From NCBI RefSeq assembly GCF_900112305.1, contig NZ_FOKT01000004.1, positions 337,209 through 401,208 of the forward strand: a DNA stretch of 64,000 nt. The letters are read 5' to 3'. Shown here in pieces: positions 40,700 through 50,697 of this stretch. Each line of letters opens with the position of its first letter. Position 1 is the first letter of the stretch. A program made the translations under genes and the position numbers. A model generated the notes under the pieces. The model had not been told where the DNA came from, did not search any database, and saw only the letters and a list, made by a program, of their open reading frames with translations. This DNA comes from Microbulbifer thermotolerans. GTDB lineage: Bacteria; Pseudomonadota; Gammaproteobacteria; Pseudomonadales; Cellvibrionaceae.

Positions 40700-41122
40700 C
40701 TTGATCCAGTTGCTCTCAGTAGCAGGCAGAGATGTGACCAAGGAATTGAGCCAGATAAGTTCTTGGTGAAGTCAACAATCGATCACTTCCGGAAGAATCC
40801 GACAAGAGCTGGCCCGACAATTACGGAATTTTAATGTTCGCGGCTGGCGGAATGTTACCTGCAGGAAATTCGAGACGCCACATGGTGAGTTTTTGTCCGA
40901 TTCCAGGTGGGGACTGTAAAAATAGAGATTTTTCAGCAGACAATTGGAGTTGTGTTGGATTTTCATTGGCTAATACAGGGCCGCTGGAGATCTAGCTCGC
41001 TCTAAACTCTAGTTATATATGAAAAGACAAAATATGCCTTGTTTTCAAGTAATAACTAACTATGGTGTGATATGAATTAAGCCGCAGTATTTTTAAGTAA
41101 AGAAGAAGGAAACGGAAATATC
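40700..41122. other. Intergenic region between IS66 remnant and CPBP gene
   Basis: No gene is supported. The region is AT-rich at its right end, and a strong AAGGAAACGG ribosome site lies at 41108-41118. Confidence 0.45.
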
Positions 41123-41813
41123 ATGGAATCAACGTTTGAAAATAGCACCCCTGATGCTGGTTTAACTGCTGATCTCTCTTCGCAGCCAAAGCCTTGGCGC
41201 GCAGGGGGGAATGCCTGATCCGGCGGAAATTCAAGCTGCGGTGGCTGCACATTTGCAAACGCCGGCGGCTATAGTTGGCTCTTATCTGGTGCAGTTTTTT
41301 CTGATTATTCCGGTATTGCTGGCAGTGGCAAATTTCAAAACGCAGTCTCTCTGGTCGACATTGGCGGTGCGGCCTTTTGCGATTAAGTTGGTGTGGCTCT
41401 GGATTGGTTTGTTGCTGGTATTTCTGGCTGCGCAGTCTTTCCTGGTACGCCTGCTGGACGTAGCGCCGGGAGAATTTATGCAGATGCTGGCCGGAAGCCG
41501 TCATCTGCCATTGGTTCTGGTGATTGTTTTGGTGGCGCCTGTATTGGAAGAGTTGATTTTTCGCGGCTATTTGTTCACCGCTTGGCGGCAATCCCGGCTC
41601 GGCCTCACTGGCACTTTGCTGCTGACTTCCGCTCTATTTGCCCTTATGCACTGGGGGCAGTATCACTGGGTCCAGGCGGTTTTTATTTTTATTCTGGCTC
41701 TGATGCTGGGAATTGCACGGGAGAAAAGTGGCTCGGTGCTGTTGCCAATGTTGTTGCACGGCCTGAATAATTTGGCCAGTGCGATTGTGGTGATTTATTT
41801 GGGCATTCTTTAA
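41123..41813 (+). pseudogene. CPBP (Abi/Rce1-type) intramembrane protease, apparently frameshifted
   Basis: Frame 41211-41813 (200 codons) has the CPBP signature: EELIFRGYLF, FALMHWGQYH and PMLLHGLNN, in a polytopic membrane protein. A well-placed ribosome site precedes ATG 41123, which opens another frame (MESTFENSTPDAGL) ending at a TGA just inside the main frame. Removing one G from the six-G run at 41204-41209 joins them. It is therefore a frameshifted gene, a slippage-controlled gene, or an assembly error. One helix seen near the N-terminus of relatives also seems absent. Confidence 0.72.
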
Positions 41814-41983
41814 TGATTAATCCTCCTTCTTTTCCGTAGAGGGAGGAATAACCTCAAGAAAGCTTCAATTCAGATTTCTCTTGGGCCGGAAAGCAAGAAT
41901 CCGCCAGGAGATTGGTTCAAGTGAAGGGGCAGCCCCGGCCTGCTACGGCGCGTATATGAGTTGATCAAGGACGCGGGGTACCC

Positions 41984-42796
41984 CTATAGGCTGCAATCCG
42001 CGCAGAAAAATTCTTCGTCGTTAAGCCGCATCGCGGTCAGGTATCCACCCCAGACGCAGCCGGTATCCAGGGCATAGACGTTGGGTGTGTCGGCTCTGCC
42101 TTCCAGTGCCGCCCAATGGCCAAAAATAATTTTGTCATTTTGGGTTTTGCGTTCGGGAAAGCTGAACCAGGGTTTGAAGTCGCCGTGGGCGGCAGCGGGG
42201 CCGCGCTTGGTGATCAGGTCCAGGGTGCCGTCGGCGGTACAGAAGCGCATGCGGGTGAAATAGTTGGTGATGCAGCGCAGCCGCTCGATACCAAGCAGGT
42301 GATCACTCCAGCGGTGTGGTTCATTGCCGTACATGCCGTAGAAATAGGCTTTTGCCATGGCGCTGTCGGCCAGCGCCCGGTGGACTTCGCTGGCGAGTGT
42401 CAGCGCCTTAGTGACACTCCACATGGGGGGAATACCGGCGTGCACCATGGTGAATCCCTTTTTGTGCACCACCAGTGGCAGGCTCTGGAGCCATGTAAGT
42501 AGCTTGTCGGCATCGCGGGCCGCGAGTACTTCGGCGAGATCCTTTTCTTTGTCCGTCAGGCGTTTGGCGCCGTGGGCCAGAGCCAGGAGATGCAGATCGT
42601 GGTTGCCGAGTACAGCGGTGATCTGGTCGCGGTGCTGGTAGAGGAAGCGCAGCGTGCCCAGGCTGTCAGGTCCTCTGTGCACCAGGTCGCCGGCCAGCCA
42701 CAGTTTGTCCCGGTCGGGGCGGAAGTGAATTTTTTTCAGTAGTCGTTGCAGCGGCTCAAGGCAGCCCTGAATATCGCCGATGGCATATGTGGCCAA
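41984..42796 (-). CDS. apaH: Diadenosine tetraphosphatase ApaH (symmetrical)
   Basis: The 270-residue metallophosphatase has YAIGDIQGC, GDLVHRGPDS and GNHDLHLLA. It splits Ap4A into two ADP and also decaps NpnN-RNA. It is the last gene of the lptD-surA-pdxA-rsmA block. The usual apaG between rsmA and apaH is missing; only 23 bases separate them. Confidence 0.96.
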   Translation of the reverse strand: MATYAIGDIQGCLEPLQRLLKKIHFRPDRDKLWLAGDLVHRGPDSLGTLRFLYQHRDQITAVLGNHDLHLLALAHGAKRLTDKEKDLAEVLAARDADKLLTWLQSLPLVVHKKGFTMVHAGIPPMWSVTKALTLASEVHRALADSAMAKAYFYGMYGNEPHRWSDHLLGIERLRCITNYFTRMRFCTADGTLDLITKRGPAAAHGDFKPWFSFPERKTQNDKIIFGHWAALEGRADTPNVYALDTGCVWGGYLTAMRLNDEEFFCADCSL

Positions 42797-42819
42797 AACG
42801 CAACCTCAATGCTTTTCTG

Positions 42820-43620
42820 TTATTTGCTGTCGAGTTCTGCGCAGTAGTTTGCCAGTTGTACAAATTCCTGCACGCTGAGCGTTTCCGGGCGGCGCCCGGC
42901 ATCTATGGGTAGTTGATTTGCATCCAGGTCAGGATACAGGGGTTTTAGGCCGTTGCGGAGGGTTTTCCGGCGCTGTTGAAAGGCGATGTTGACGATGCGT
43001 TCCAGTAATTTCTCGTCCCGTGCGGTGTGGGGCTGAGTGGTGTGGGGTGTCAGGCGCACGATTGCGGAGTCGACTTTGGGGGCGGGGCGGAAGGATTGCG
43101 GCGGCACGGGAAAGAGTCCTTGCACGCGGCAGAAGTATTGCACCATAACGCTGAGGCGACCATAGGCTTTGCTGCCGGGAGTGGCGCCGAGACGGTCCAC
43201 CACTTCTTTTTGCAGCATAAAGTGCATATCTTGTATCGCGCCGCGGAAGCCGAGTAGGTGGAACAGCAGAGGTGTAGAAATGTTGTAGGGCAGGTTGCCC
43301 ACGATGCGCAGCTTGTTGTCGCCGGCAAATTCTCCGAAATCGAATTTGAGCGCGTCTTGTTCGATGATTTGAAACTGTTCGTAGTTGCGGAATTTGAATT
43401 TCAGCGGCGGTATCAAATCCCGGTCCAGCTCTATCGCGGTGAGCGATGGGCAGCGGGCCAGTAGCAGCTGGGTGATCGCACCCTGACCGGGGCCGATTTC
43501 GACCAGCCGATCACTTTCTCTGGGCGCTACCGCGCGCACTATTTTTTCGATGATATTTTCATCGACGAGAAAATTCTGGCCGAAGCGCTTGCGCGCCCTG
43601 TGTTGGAAAAAGTTGTCCAT
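42820..43620 (-). CDS. rsmA: 16S rRNA dimethyladenosine transferase RsmA (KsgA)
   Basis: The 266-residue protein has RKRFGQNFLVD, the SAM motif VEIGPGQGAIT and NLPYNIS. It dimethylates A1518 and A1519 in 16S rRNA, a late check of 30S assembly. ATG 43620 was chosen by family alignment (MDNFFQHRARKRFGQ). Confidence 0.96.
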   Translation of the reverse strand: MDNFFQHRARKRFGQNFLVDENIIEKIVRAVAPRESDRLVEIGPGQGAITQLLLARCPSLTAIELDRDLIPPLKFKFRNYEQFQIIEQDALKFDFGEFAGDNKLRIVGNLPYNISTPLLFHLLGFRGAIQDMHFMLQKEVVDRLGATPGSKAYGRLSVMVQYFCRVQGLFPVPPQSFRPAPKVDSAIVRLTPHTTQPHTARDEKLLERIVNIAFQQRRKTLRNGLKPLYPDLDANQLPIDAGRRPETLSVQEFVQLANYCAELDSK

Positions 43621-43669
43621 CAAATCATGCTCGCCTGCGCACAGGTATTTACAGAGGAAATCAGTGAGG

Positions 43670-44656
43670 TTATAGATTGCGCAGCCTGACCAATTGAATG
43701 GCCTGGGACAGCGCCGCTTGCAGACTGCCACTATCGGCAATGCCCTGGCCGGCGATATTGAGGGCGGTACCGTGGTCCACGGAAGTGCGGATAAACGGCA
43801 GCCCGAGGGTAATGTTTACCGCGTGGCCGAAGCCCTTGAATTTTAACACCGGCAGGCCCTGATCGTGGTACATGGCCAGCACCGCATCGCAGCGCGCCAA
43901 CTGCGGCGGAGTGAATAGGGTATCCGCGGGCAGCGGGCCGGTAAGCTGAATCCCCAGGGCGCGGAGCTTGTCCAGTGTTGGGCCTATGATTTCAATTTCC
44001 TCGCGCCCCAGATGCCCGCCTTCGCCAGCGTGGGGGTTGAGGCCGCAGACGGCGATGCGCGGTACGTCGATGCGGAACTGATCGCGCAGGCTGCGGTGCA
44101 GTATGGTGATTGTCTGCTCCAGGTGCGGGCCTGTTATTGCGGCACTCACATCCTTGAGTGGCAGGTGGGTGGTGACCAGGGCCACGCGTAAATCTTCAGC
44201 CGCCAGCATCATGACCACCCGCTCCACGCCGGCCAGGTCGGCGAAGAATTCTGTGTGGCCGCTAAAGGGGATTCCCGCATCGTTGATGACCCCTTTGTGG
44301 ACCGGGCCGGTCACCAGGGCGTCAAAGCGCCGCGACAGGCAGCCTTGGGCAGCACTGCTCAGAGTCTCCAAGACATAGGTTGCATTGGACTTGTTTAATT
44401 GGCCTGCCACAGCGGGCTCGGCCATGGGGACCGGCTGGATATAGAGGCTGCCGGCGGGTGTGACAGCGGGAGGCTCGGAGGGATCGAAGGGCAAAAGCCG
44501 GAGCGTCTGGCGCAGCTGTGCCGCGGTTTTTTCCAGCAGTTGCGGATCGCAGACCGCGATCACTTGTGCGGGGCTGCCGATGGAAGCGAGCTTTATCGCC
44601 AGTTCCGGGCCTATACCGGCGGGTTCGCCGGGGGTGAATGCTATTCGGGGGATCAT
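43670..44656 (-). CDS. pdxA: 4-hydroxythreonine-4-phosphate dehydrogenase PdxA
   Basis: The protein has TPGEPAGIGPE, the metal-binding histidines (FSGHTEFFAD, YHDQGLPVLK) and NPHAGEGGHLG. It oxidises 4-phosphohydroxy-L-threonine in vitamin B6 synthesis. ATG 44656 is preferred; an in-frame TTG at 44665 is possible. It lies between surA and rsmA in the conserved order. Confidence 0.96.
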   Translation of the reverse strand: MIPRIAFTPGEPAGIGPELAIKLASIGSPAQVIAVCDPQLLEKTAAQLRQTLRLLPFDPSEPPAVTPAGSLYIQPVPMAEPAVAGQLNKSNATYVLETLSSAAQGCLSRRFDALVTGPVHKGVINDAGIPFSGHTEFFADLAGVERVVMMLAAEDLRVALVTTHLPLKDVSAAITGPHLEQTITILHRSLRDQFRIDVPRIAVCGLNPHAGEGGHLGREEIEIIGPTLDKLRALGIQLTGPLPADTLFTPPQLARCDAVLAMYHDQGLPVLKFKGFGHAVNITLGLPFIRTSVDHGTALNIAGQGIADSGSLQAALSQAIQLVRLRNL

Positions 44657-44719
44657 GCTTGCCAATGCCGCCAGAATGGAATGCGAAGGCGCCGGAGCCT
44701 CCGGCGCCTGTCGGAACTC

Positions 44720-46051
44720 TTAGTCCTGGGATTTCTCCTGCATGTCCGGCAGATTGATTTCCACATAGGCTTGGTCGCGGATTTCGCGGCGCCAGTTCTG
44801 CAGCTCCTCCTCGTAGCGGCGGTTGCGCAGCAGGTTGGCGGCCTGGTTGCGGATGTACTGGTCTGTCATGTCCTGTTTGCGGCGGCCTTCTACCTTCAGA
44901 ATGTGCCAACCGAACTGAGAGCGAAAAGGCATGCTGATTTGGCCTACCGGAGTGTTGTTCATAGCCTGGGTAAATTCGGGTACGAACTGGCCGGGCATGG
45001 ACCAGCCCAGATCGCCGCCCTGTAGCATGGTGCCGATATCTTCGGAGTTTTCCCGTGCCAGCTTGGCGAAGTCGGCGCCTTTTTCTATTTGCTCACGAAG
45101 TTCGACAAGCTTGTTGTAGGCATCATCGTCGCTGAGGATGGCGGAGGGTTTGATCAGAATATGCCGCACCTTAGTCTGTTCCACCACCTGCTCGGTTGCA
45201 CCGCGCTGAGCGTGGATCTTGAGCAGGTGGAAGCCCGCATCGCTGCGGAATGGGTCTGTGACATCGCCCACCTTGAGCCCTTCTAGGGCGTCGGCGAACA
45301 GGGTCGGCAGTTCCACTGTCTTGCGCCAGCCTAGGTCACCGCCGGAGAGGGCGTTTTGGCCGGCGGAGTTGGCGATGGCCAGACGGCGGAAGTCGGCGCC
45401 TTCACGGGCCTGCCGGGCCAGTTGCTCGGCTTTTTCCCGCGCCTTTTTGACTTCGTCGGCGGGGGCACTGGAGTTGACGGGGATCAGGATGTGGCCCAGT
45501 TCGTACTGGGGGGACTTCCAAAATTCGCCTTCCTTGGAGCGCAGAAAGTTGTCGATATCCTGGTCGGTGATCTGGATGCGGCGGTTAACACTGCCCTGCT
45601 CGACGCGGCGGATCAGCATTTCCTGGCGGATTTGGTGGCGGAAGTTTTTCATGGAGATGCCGTCGGCAGCCAGCTGCTGACGGAAGGCTTCCGGACTCAT
45701 ACCGGCGTTTTGCTGTACCCGAGCGATGGCTTGATCGAGCTCCGCTTCGGAAATGGTGACGCCGGCGCGTGCGGCCATTTGCAGCTGCAGTCGCTCGATG
45801 ATCAACTGCTCCAGCACTTGGCGGCGCAGTATGTCGATGGGGGGCGCCTGTACCTGCTGGGCCTGGATCTGGCTCATGATGGTGTTGAGACGCTGTTGCA
45901 GTTCGCTGGCCATCACCACGTCGTCGTCGACCACGGCGACGACGCGGTCGAGCGTCTGTACTTGGGCGGAAGCGGCGGTCGCCACCAGGGCACAGAGCGC
46001 AACCAGCGCCATCAGGCCGCTCTTAAGCGCGGATTTCTGCATTATTGTCAT
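44720..46051 (-). CDS. surA: Periplasmic chaperone and PPIase SurA
   Basis: The 443-residue protein has a signal peptide (to about ASAQ, residue 31), a SurA N-terminal domain (LDRVVAVVDDDVVMASEL) and two parvulin domains (around 180-280 and 290-390; GGDLGW occurs in both). It escorts outer membrane proteins, including LptD, to the Bam complex. ATG 46051 overlaps the lptD stop (TGATG); GTG 46054 and ATG 46042 are alternatives. Confidence 0.96.
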   Translation of the reverse strand: MTIMQKSALKSGLMALVALCALVATAASAQVQTLDRVVAVVDDDVVMASELQQRLNTIMSQIQAQQVQAPPIDILRRQVLEQLIIERLQLQMAARAGVTISEAELDQAIARVQQNAGMSPEAFRQQLAADGISMKNFRHQIRQEMLIRRVEQGSVNRRIQITDQDIDNFLRSKEGEFWKSPQYELGHILIPVNSSAPADEVKKAREKAEQLARQAREGADFRRLAIANSAGQNALSGGDLGWRKTVELPTLFADALEGLKVGDVTDPFRSDAGFHLLKIHAQRGATEQVVEQTKVRHILIKPSAILSDDDAYNKLVELREQIEKGADFAKLARENSEDIGTMLQGGDLGWSMPGQFVPEFTQAMNNTPVGQISMPFRSQFGWHILKVEGRRKQDMTDQYIRNQAANLLRNRRYEEELQNWRREIRDQAYVEINLPDMQEKSQD

Positions 46052-48639
46052 CACTGTTTCAGTACTTCTCTTTGATCAAAATTGGCGATGCCCTGGCTCA
46101 GCATATTGGAGACGGTGCTGCCCAGTCCGGCTAGCCCTTTCAATTGGAGTTCCAGATAGACGCCTTCGTCGAATTCCAGATCTTCAGGATCCACCACGTC
46201 CGCCAGATCGTTGTCGAGAGATCGGCGCCACACCAAGCGCGCGCGGTAACAGCAGCTGTCATATTCGACGCCGGCAAGGTATTCCAGTTCCCGGTCGTAG
46301 GTGAAGTCGTAGTTGGCTCCGGCCAGTATAGAGGTGTGGGCGTTCACGGGTAAGACGGCGGAGACGTTGCCCTGGCGGATGGATTCATCTGTCACTTTGC
46401 CATTTGTCAATATGATTTCGTCGTCATCGCGCTGGTAGACGTAGCCCAGGTTGAAGATGCGGAGCTTGTCGTCCAAATAACGCAGGCTGAAGTTGCCGCG
46501 GTTGATGTTGTGTTCGCTGTCATCGTAGACGATCTCGCTGGCGATGCGCAGCGGCTGGATTGGCCGGCTCTCCAGGCGGGCGGCCAGTTCCGAGCGGGGT
46601 GATGCTTCGATAAAGTCGCTGGTACCGATTCGCGCGTCGTCGGAATAATAGATCTGGCCGATACTGGCGGACAGTAGGTCGCGCCCGCTGCGCGGGTCGA
46701 TAAAGCGCGTGGTCAGGCCCAGGGCCACGCGGTCGGCGTCGTCGATGCGGTCGTTGCCGGTGAAGCGGCTGTCGCGGAACAGCTGGTCGTAGCTGAAGGT
46801 GAACAGGGAGGTGTCGAACAGCAGGTCGTTGCCGCCGTCGAGAGCATCCTCGCTGATATCGATAAAGTCGTCCTGGTCGGCATCGCTGCTGACCAGGGCG
46901 AAGAGCCGCGGCTCCAGGGTCTGCACGTAGTCGTGGCCGAAGGCGTATCCGTCGCGCTCGAAGAAAAGTCCCGTATCCAGCGTGAACTGTGCTGCGGAAG
47001 CCTCGGGGGTGTCACTGGTCCCGGTTTTCAGGAATTGGTCGTCCAGGTTGTAGCCCAGGTAGCGGGCTGCAACGCCGGGCTTGATATAGCCCCACAACCA
47101 CTGCTTGTCCCAGTAGAGTTCATAGTCCAGTCGCACCCGCTCGCCGGTGACGAAGTCGCGCGTGCTCTCGGTGACGCTGTCCGGGTCGTCGGTGTCGGCG
47201 ATATAGCGGATGGTTTGGGTTTCGTCGTGGTCCCAGGAAGTGATCTCATTCTCCAGCGACAGCTGCCAGTTTCCCCAGCGGTAGTTGCCGTCTACATCCA
47301 GGCGCGGTAGCTGGGCGTAGGTATCGAATTGGTCCTTTTGCAGCAGCTGGTAGTCCTGTGTGCGCAGCGTCGCCCGCCAGTGGTCGTTGCTGACGCTGGC
47401 CTGGATGGTCTGGTTGACTTTGGTCTCGGCGGAGACGCTCAGGTTGGCGGTGTCCAGATCCCGGAAGTAATCCGGGTCGCTGACTTTGGTGTAGTCGATC
47501 TCGGTGCGCCAGAAGCTGCCGACGCCCCCCTGTTGCTCGATATTCAGCAGCCAGCGGTCGGTGCCTTTGGCTGGCAGTACCAGGTCCTCAGGGAAACCCG
47601 CATCAATCAGGTCGCGGGCATCTTCATCGTCGCCGCCCTTGTCATCCGGCAGGCCGGCGAGGCGGATTTCCGTGTTGAACATGCGACTCAGGTGGCGCAC
47701 CTCTACCTCGGCGCCCGTGCCCCGGTACTGGATATAGCGGGGCACAATGGTGGCGTCCATTTGCGGAGCGATGTTCCAGTAGTATGGAATGGCGATATCC
47801 CAGCCATTTTCGCTGTTGTTGCTGATGCTGGGAAAAAGCAGGCCGGACAGGCGCGCGTCCCCCACCGGAAAACGGAGGTAGGGAAAGTAGAAAATCGGTA
47901 CATCGGCGATTTCCAGGCGGACGTCGCGGGCTACCCCCTGGCGCTCGACGCTGTCGATCGTGATCTCACCGCCGCTGACGCGCCAGATCTCCTTGCCCGG
48001 CTCACAGCGGGTATAGTTGCCCTGAGTGAGGGTCAGTTCTCCACTGGCCTCTCGCGCGGCTTGGTTCGCGTGTCCGTGCACAAAGGCATCGTGCACGACA
48101 TAGGTCGCGTCCTCAATGGCTGCAGCCTTGCTGTCCGTGTGTACCTCCGCGGCGCTGCCTCGCACCAGCAGGTTGGGTTCGCGCATTTCGATGCTGCCGC
48201 GTAATTGGGCGGTGTTTTCACTGCGGTTAACGTCCACCTGATCGGCGAATAATTGCCGGTACCCCTGGGTGACGTGCACATTGCCGCGCAGTTGGGCGGT
48301 GCCGTCTTCCAGCCAGATGGATTCGTCGGCGGTGGCGCGCAGCGGTGCCTCGTCGGGGGTCAGGTGCGCGTCGGGGTAGTTTCGCTGCGGTTCCACAAAG
48401 GCGCCGGAACAGACGGCTGGCATGGTGGCGCGCTGCGCCGGTGTTAGTTGCCACTTGGGCAGCCAGTCCAAATAGAGATAGGGATTGTATTCCGCGTCAG
48501 TCGGCGCGGAGCCATCCTGTACTTCGGTAGCGTTGGCCCACAGCGGTTGCGCGGCGATCAGGCCGATAGCGAGCGAGCGCGGGCGATAAATTCGTCCAAT
48601 TGCCAGCGCCAGGCGGCGCCACCGGGAAACTTCCAGCAT
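46051..48639 (-). CDS. lptD: LPS-assembly outer membrane protein LptD
   Basis: The 862-residue protein has a signal peptide (about 1-37), an OstA-type beta-jellyroll domain (roughly 110-235; QLRGNVHVTQGYRQLFADQV), and a large C-terminal barrel beginning at GLLFPSI. It forms the LPS translocon with LptE. Cysteines in PAVCSGAF, RCEPGKE and DSCCYRAR may make the required disulfides. ATG 48639 gives a good signal peptide; the frame is open further upstream without support. It heads the lptD-surA-pdxA-rsmA-apaH operon. Confidence 0.95.
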   Translation of the reverse strand: MLEVSRWRRLALAIGRIYRPRSLAIGLIAAQPLWANATEVQDGSAPTDAEYNPYLYLDWLPKWQLTPAQRATMPAVCSGAFVEPQRNYPDAHLTPDEAPLRATADESIWLEDGTAQLRGNVHVTQGYRQLFADQVDVNRSENTAQLRGSIEMREPNLLVRGSAAEVHTDSKAAAIEDATYVVHDAFVHGHANQAAREASGELTLTQGNYTRCEPGKEIWRVSGGEITIDSVERQGVARDVRLEIADVPIFYFPYLRFPVGDARLSGLLFPSISNNSENGWDIAIPYYWNIAPQMDATIVPRYIQYRGTGAEVEVRHLSRMFNTEIRLAGLPDDKGGDDEDARDLIDAGFPEDLVLPAKGTDRWLLNIEQQGGVGSFWRTEIDYTKVSDPDYFRDLDTANLSVSAETKVNQTIQASVSNDHWRATLRTQDYQLLQKDQFDTYAQLPRLDVDGNYRWGNWQLSLENEITSWDHDETQTIRYIADTDDPDSVTESTRDFVTGERVRLDYELYWDKQWLWGYIKPGVAARYLGYNLDDQFLKTGTSDTPEASAAQFTLDTGLFFERDGYAFGHDYVQTLEPRLFALVSSDADQDDFIDISEDALDGGNDLLFDTSLFTFSYDQLFRDSRFTGNDRIDDADRVALGLTTRFIDPRSGRDLLSASIGQIYYSDDARIGTSDFIEASPRSELAARLESRPIQPLRIASEIVYDDSEHNINRGNFSLRYLDDKLRIFNLGYVYQRDDDEIILTNGKVTDESIRQGNVSAVLPVNAHTSILAGANYDFTYDRELEYLAGVEYDSCCYRARLVWRRSLDNDLADVVDPEDLEFDEGVYLELQLKGLAGLGSTVSNMLSQGIANFDQREVLKQ

Positions 48640-48852
48640 CAGGTGATATGTTCCGGCTATCTCTAGTGTTTTTTTGAAGAGGGGCGTGCGCCGGGGCGCG
48701 TGAAAACAGCGGACGATTCTACTTGAATGTGCGCCGTGTTGACACCAACTGGTGGGAGCACAGTGTAAATCTGCGGGAATTCGCCGCTGTCGCTGGACGC
48801 AACTCGCGGCCCGGTTACAATGCGGCCAAATTAATTGGAGTAGTAGCGGCGC

Positions 48853-49926
48853 ATGAGAGAGCCTTTCACAGGCGAGGAGTCTGTCACGAAAGACAATACA
48901 GATAAAAGGCTCGAGGCTCTGAGCCAGTGGGCCGGCCGCGCGCTGCGCACAGGTAGCGTGTTGCGGCTGCGGAAACTGGCCGGTGACGCAGGCTTCCGCC
49001 GTTATTTCCGCGCCGGAACCGAGCCGCCACTGGTCGCAGTGGATTCTCCCCCGGAGCGCACCAATCCGGCGCGGTTTGTGGCGATAGCGGACTATCTGCG
49101 CCGCTACGGTATCCACACGCCGATGGTCGTCGCAGCGGATGTCGAGCGCGGGTTTATGTTGCTCGAGGACCTGGGGGACAAGCAGCTGCTCGGCCAATTG
49201 AATGACGACAGTGTGGAGACACTGTACGCGGAAATGCTGAGCGAGCTGCTGTGCCTGCAGCAGATACCGCCGGCCGAGAATCTCTTGCCGTGCTACAGCC
49301 GTGAACTGCTGTTGATGGAGATGCGGATACTGCCCGAGTGGTTGGCCAACCGGTTACTCGGTTACTCGCTGGATACAGCTGAGGAGCAGTTGGTGGAGCA
49401 AACCTTCGCTCTGTTGTTGGACTCCGCCTGCGAGCAGCCCAAGGTACTGGTGCACCGGGATTACCACAGCCGCAATCTGATGGTCCGCGATGGCGAACGG
49501 CCCGGCGTGCTGGATTTTCAGGATGCTGTCTGGGGGCCGGTCACCTATGATCTGGCCTCGCTGCTGCGGGACTGCTATATACGCTGGCCGCGGGAGCGGG
49601 TGGAGCACTGGGCTTTGACCTATGCTGCCACCGCGGAGGCGGCTGGTGTGCTGGAGCCGGTACAGCCCGGTACCTTTTTGCGCTGGTTTGACTGGATGGG
49701 GTTGCAGCGGCATATCAAGGTGTTGGGTCTTTTCCCGCGCCTCTATCTGCGCGATGGCAAACCGGGGTATCTGCCGGATCTGCCGTTGGTCATTCGCTAC
49801 ACCTTGGAGGTGTCTGACCGCTACCCGGAATTGCGTCCCTTCGCCGATTGGTTTCGCGAACGACTGCTGCCACTGGTTGAGCGCCAGGAGTGGTATCGGG
49901 ATTACCGCAGTGCCGGTAACCGCTGA
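48853..49926 (+). CDS. amgK: N-acetylmuramate/N-acetylglucosamine kinase AmgK
   Basis: The 357-residue aminoglycoside-phosphotransferase-type kinase has VLVHRDYHSRNLM (catalytic Asp) and VLDFQDAVWGPVTYDLASLL (metal binding). Followed by murU, it is recognised as AmgK, which phosphorylates MurNAc at C1 to bypass de novo UDP-MurNAc synthesis in pseudomonads. It is divergent from lptD, as in Pseudomonas. The pathway bypasses MurA and so gives intrinsic fosfomycin tolerance in Pseudomonas. Confidence 0.9.
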   Translation: MREPFTGEESVTKDNTDKRLEALSQWAGRALRTGSVLRLRKLAGDAGFRRYFRAGTEPPLVAVDSPPERTNPARFVAIADYLRRYGIHTPMVVAADVERGFMLLEDLGDKQLLGQLNDDSVETLYAEMLSELLCLQQIPPAENLLPCYSRELLLMEMRILPEWLANRLLGYSLDTAEEQLVEQTFALLLDSACEQPKVLVHRDYHSRNLMVRDGERPGVLDFQDAVWGPVTYDLASLLRDCYIRWPRERVEHWALTYAATAEAAGVLEPVQPGTFLRWFDWMGLQRHIKVLGLFPRLYLRDGKPGYLPDLPLVIRYTLEVSDRYPELRPFADWFRERLLPLVERQEWYRDYRSAGNR

Positions 49927-49970
49927 GCGTCCGCGGCAGGAAAGAGTAACTGTACAGATTTTACACATAC

Positions 49971-50681
49971 ATGATCGATTCCCTTTCACCTGATCCGGCG
50001 CCCACTGCCATGGTGCTGGCCGCCGGATTCGGCAAACGCATGCGTCCCCTGACTGACCGTACGCCCAAGCCGCTGCTGCCGGTAAACGGCAAACCGTTGA
50101 TTGAATATGCGCTGGAGCGGCTGGCCGCGGTGGGGGTGAAGCAGGTGGTGATCAACCTCGGATATCTGGGCCATCGGATTCGCGAGCACCTGGGGGACGG
50201 CTGCCGCTGGGGGGTGCGGATTTGCTACTCGGTGGAGCGGGAAGAGGAGCCGCTGGAGACCGCGGGCGGAATAATCAAGGCGCTGCCCTTGTTGGGCGAT
50301 GGTCCCTTTTTCGTCGTCAACGGCGACGTCTGGTGTGACTTTGACCTGTCGCACTGGTTGGCGAGGCCCCTGCCTGCCGGTTGTCCCGGCCGCCTGCTGA
50401 TGGTTCCCAATCCGCCCCATAACCCAGAAGGGGATTTCGGTATCGAAAACGGCTTGCTGTCCGGCACCGCCAAGCCCCGCTACACCTTTTCCGGTATCAG
50501 CTGGTTGCGTCCGCAGGTGCTGACGGAATACCCCCGTGCACGCGAGTGTTTTGGACTGGGGGAAGTACTTACTTACAACGAAGAGCGCCTGCAGGCGGAG
50601 GTTTACGAGGGCGACTGGTGTGACGTGGGCACTCCGGAGCGCCTCGAGCGTTTGGATCAGCGCCTCAAAGGCAACCTATAA
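49971..50681 (+). CDS. murU: N-acetylmuramate-1-phosphate uridylyltransferase MurU
   Basis: The 236-residue nucleotidyltransferase has [31 protein letters not shown] and [10 protein letters not shown] (metal-binding Asp). It converts MurNAc-1-phosphate to UDP-MurNAc, the step after AmgK. ATG 49971 lies 45 bases past amgK. rpe follows closely in the same direction. Confidence 0.9.
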   Translation: MIDSLSPDPAPTAMVLAAGFGKRMRPLTDRTPKPLLPVNGKPLIEYALERLAAVGVKQVVINLGYLGHRIREHLGDGCRWGVRICYSVEREEEPLETAGGIIKALPLLGDGPFFVVNGDVWCDFDLSHWLARPLPAGCPGRLLMVPNPPHNPEGDFGIENGLLSGTAKPRYTFSGISWLRPQVLTEYPRARECFGLGEVLTYNEERLQAEVYEGDWCDVGTPERLERLDQRLKGNL

Positions 50682-50697
50682 ACTGAAGGATATTGCT

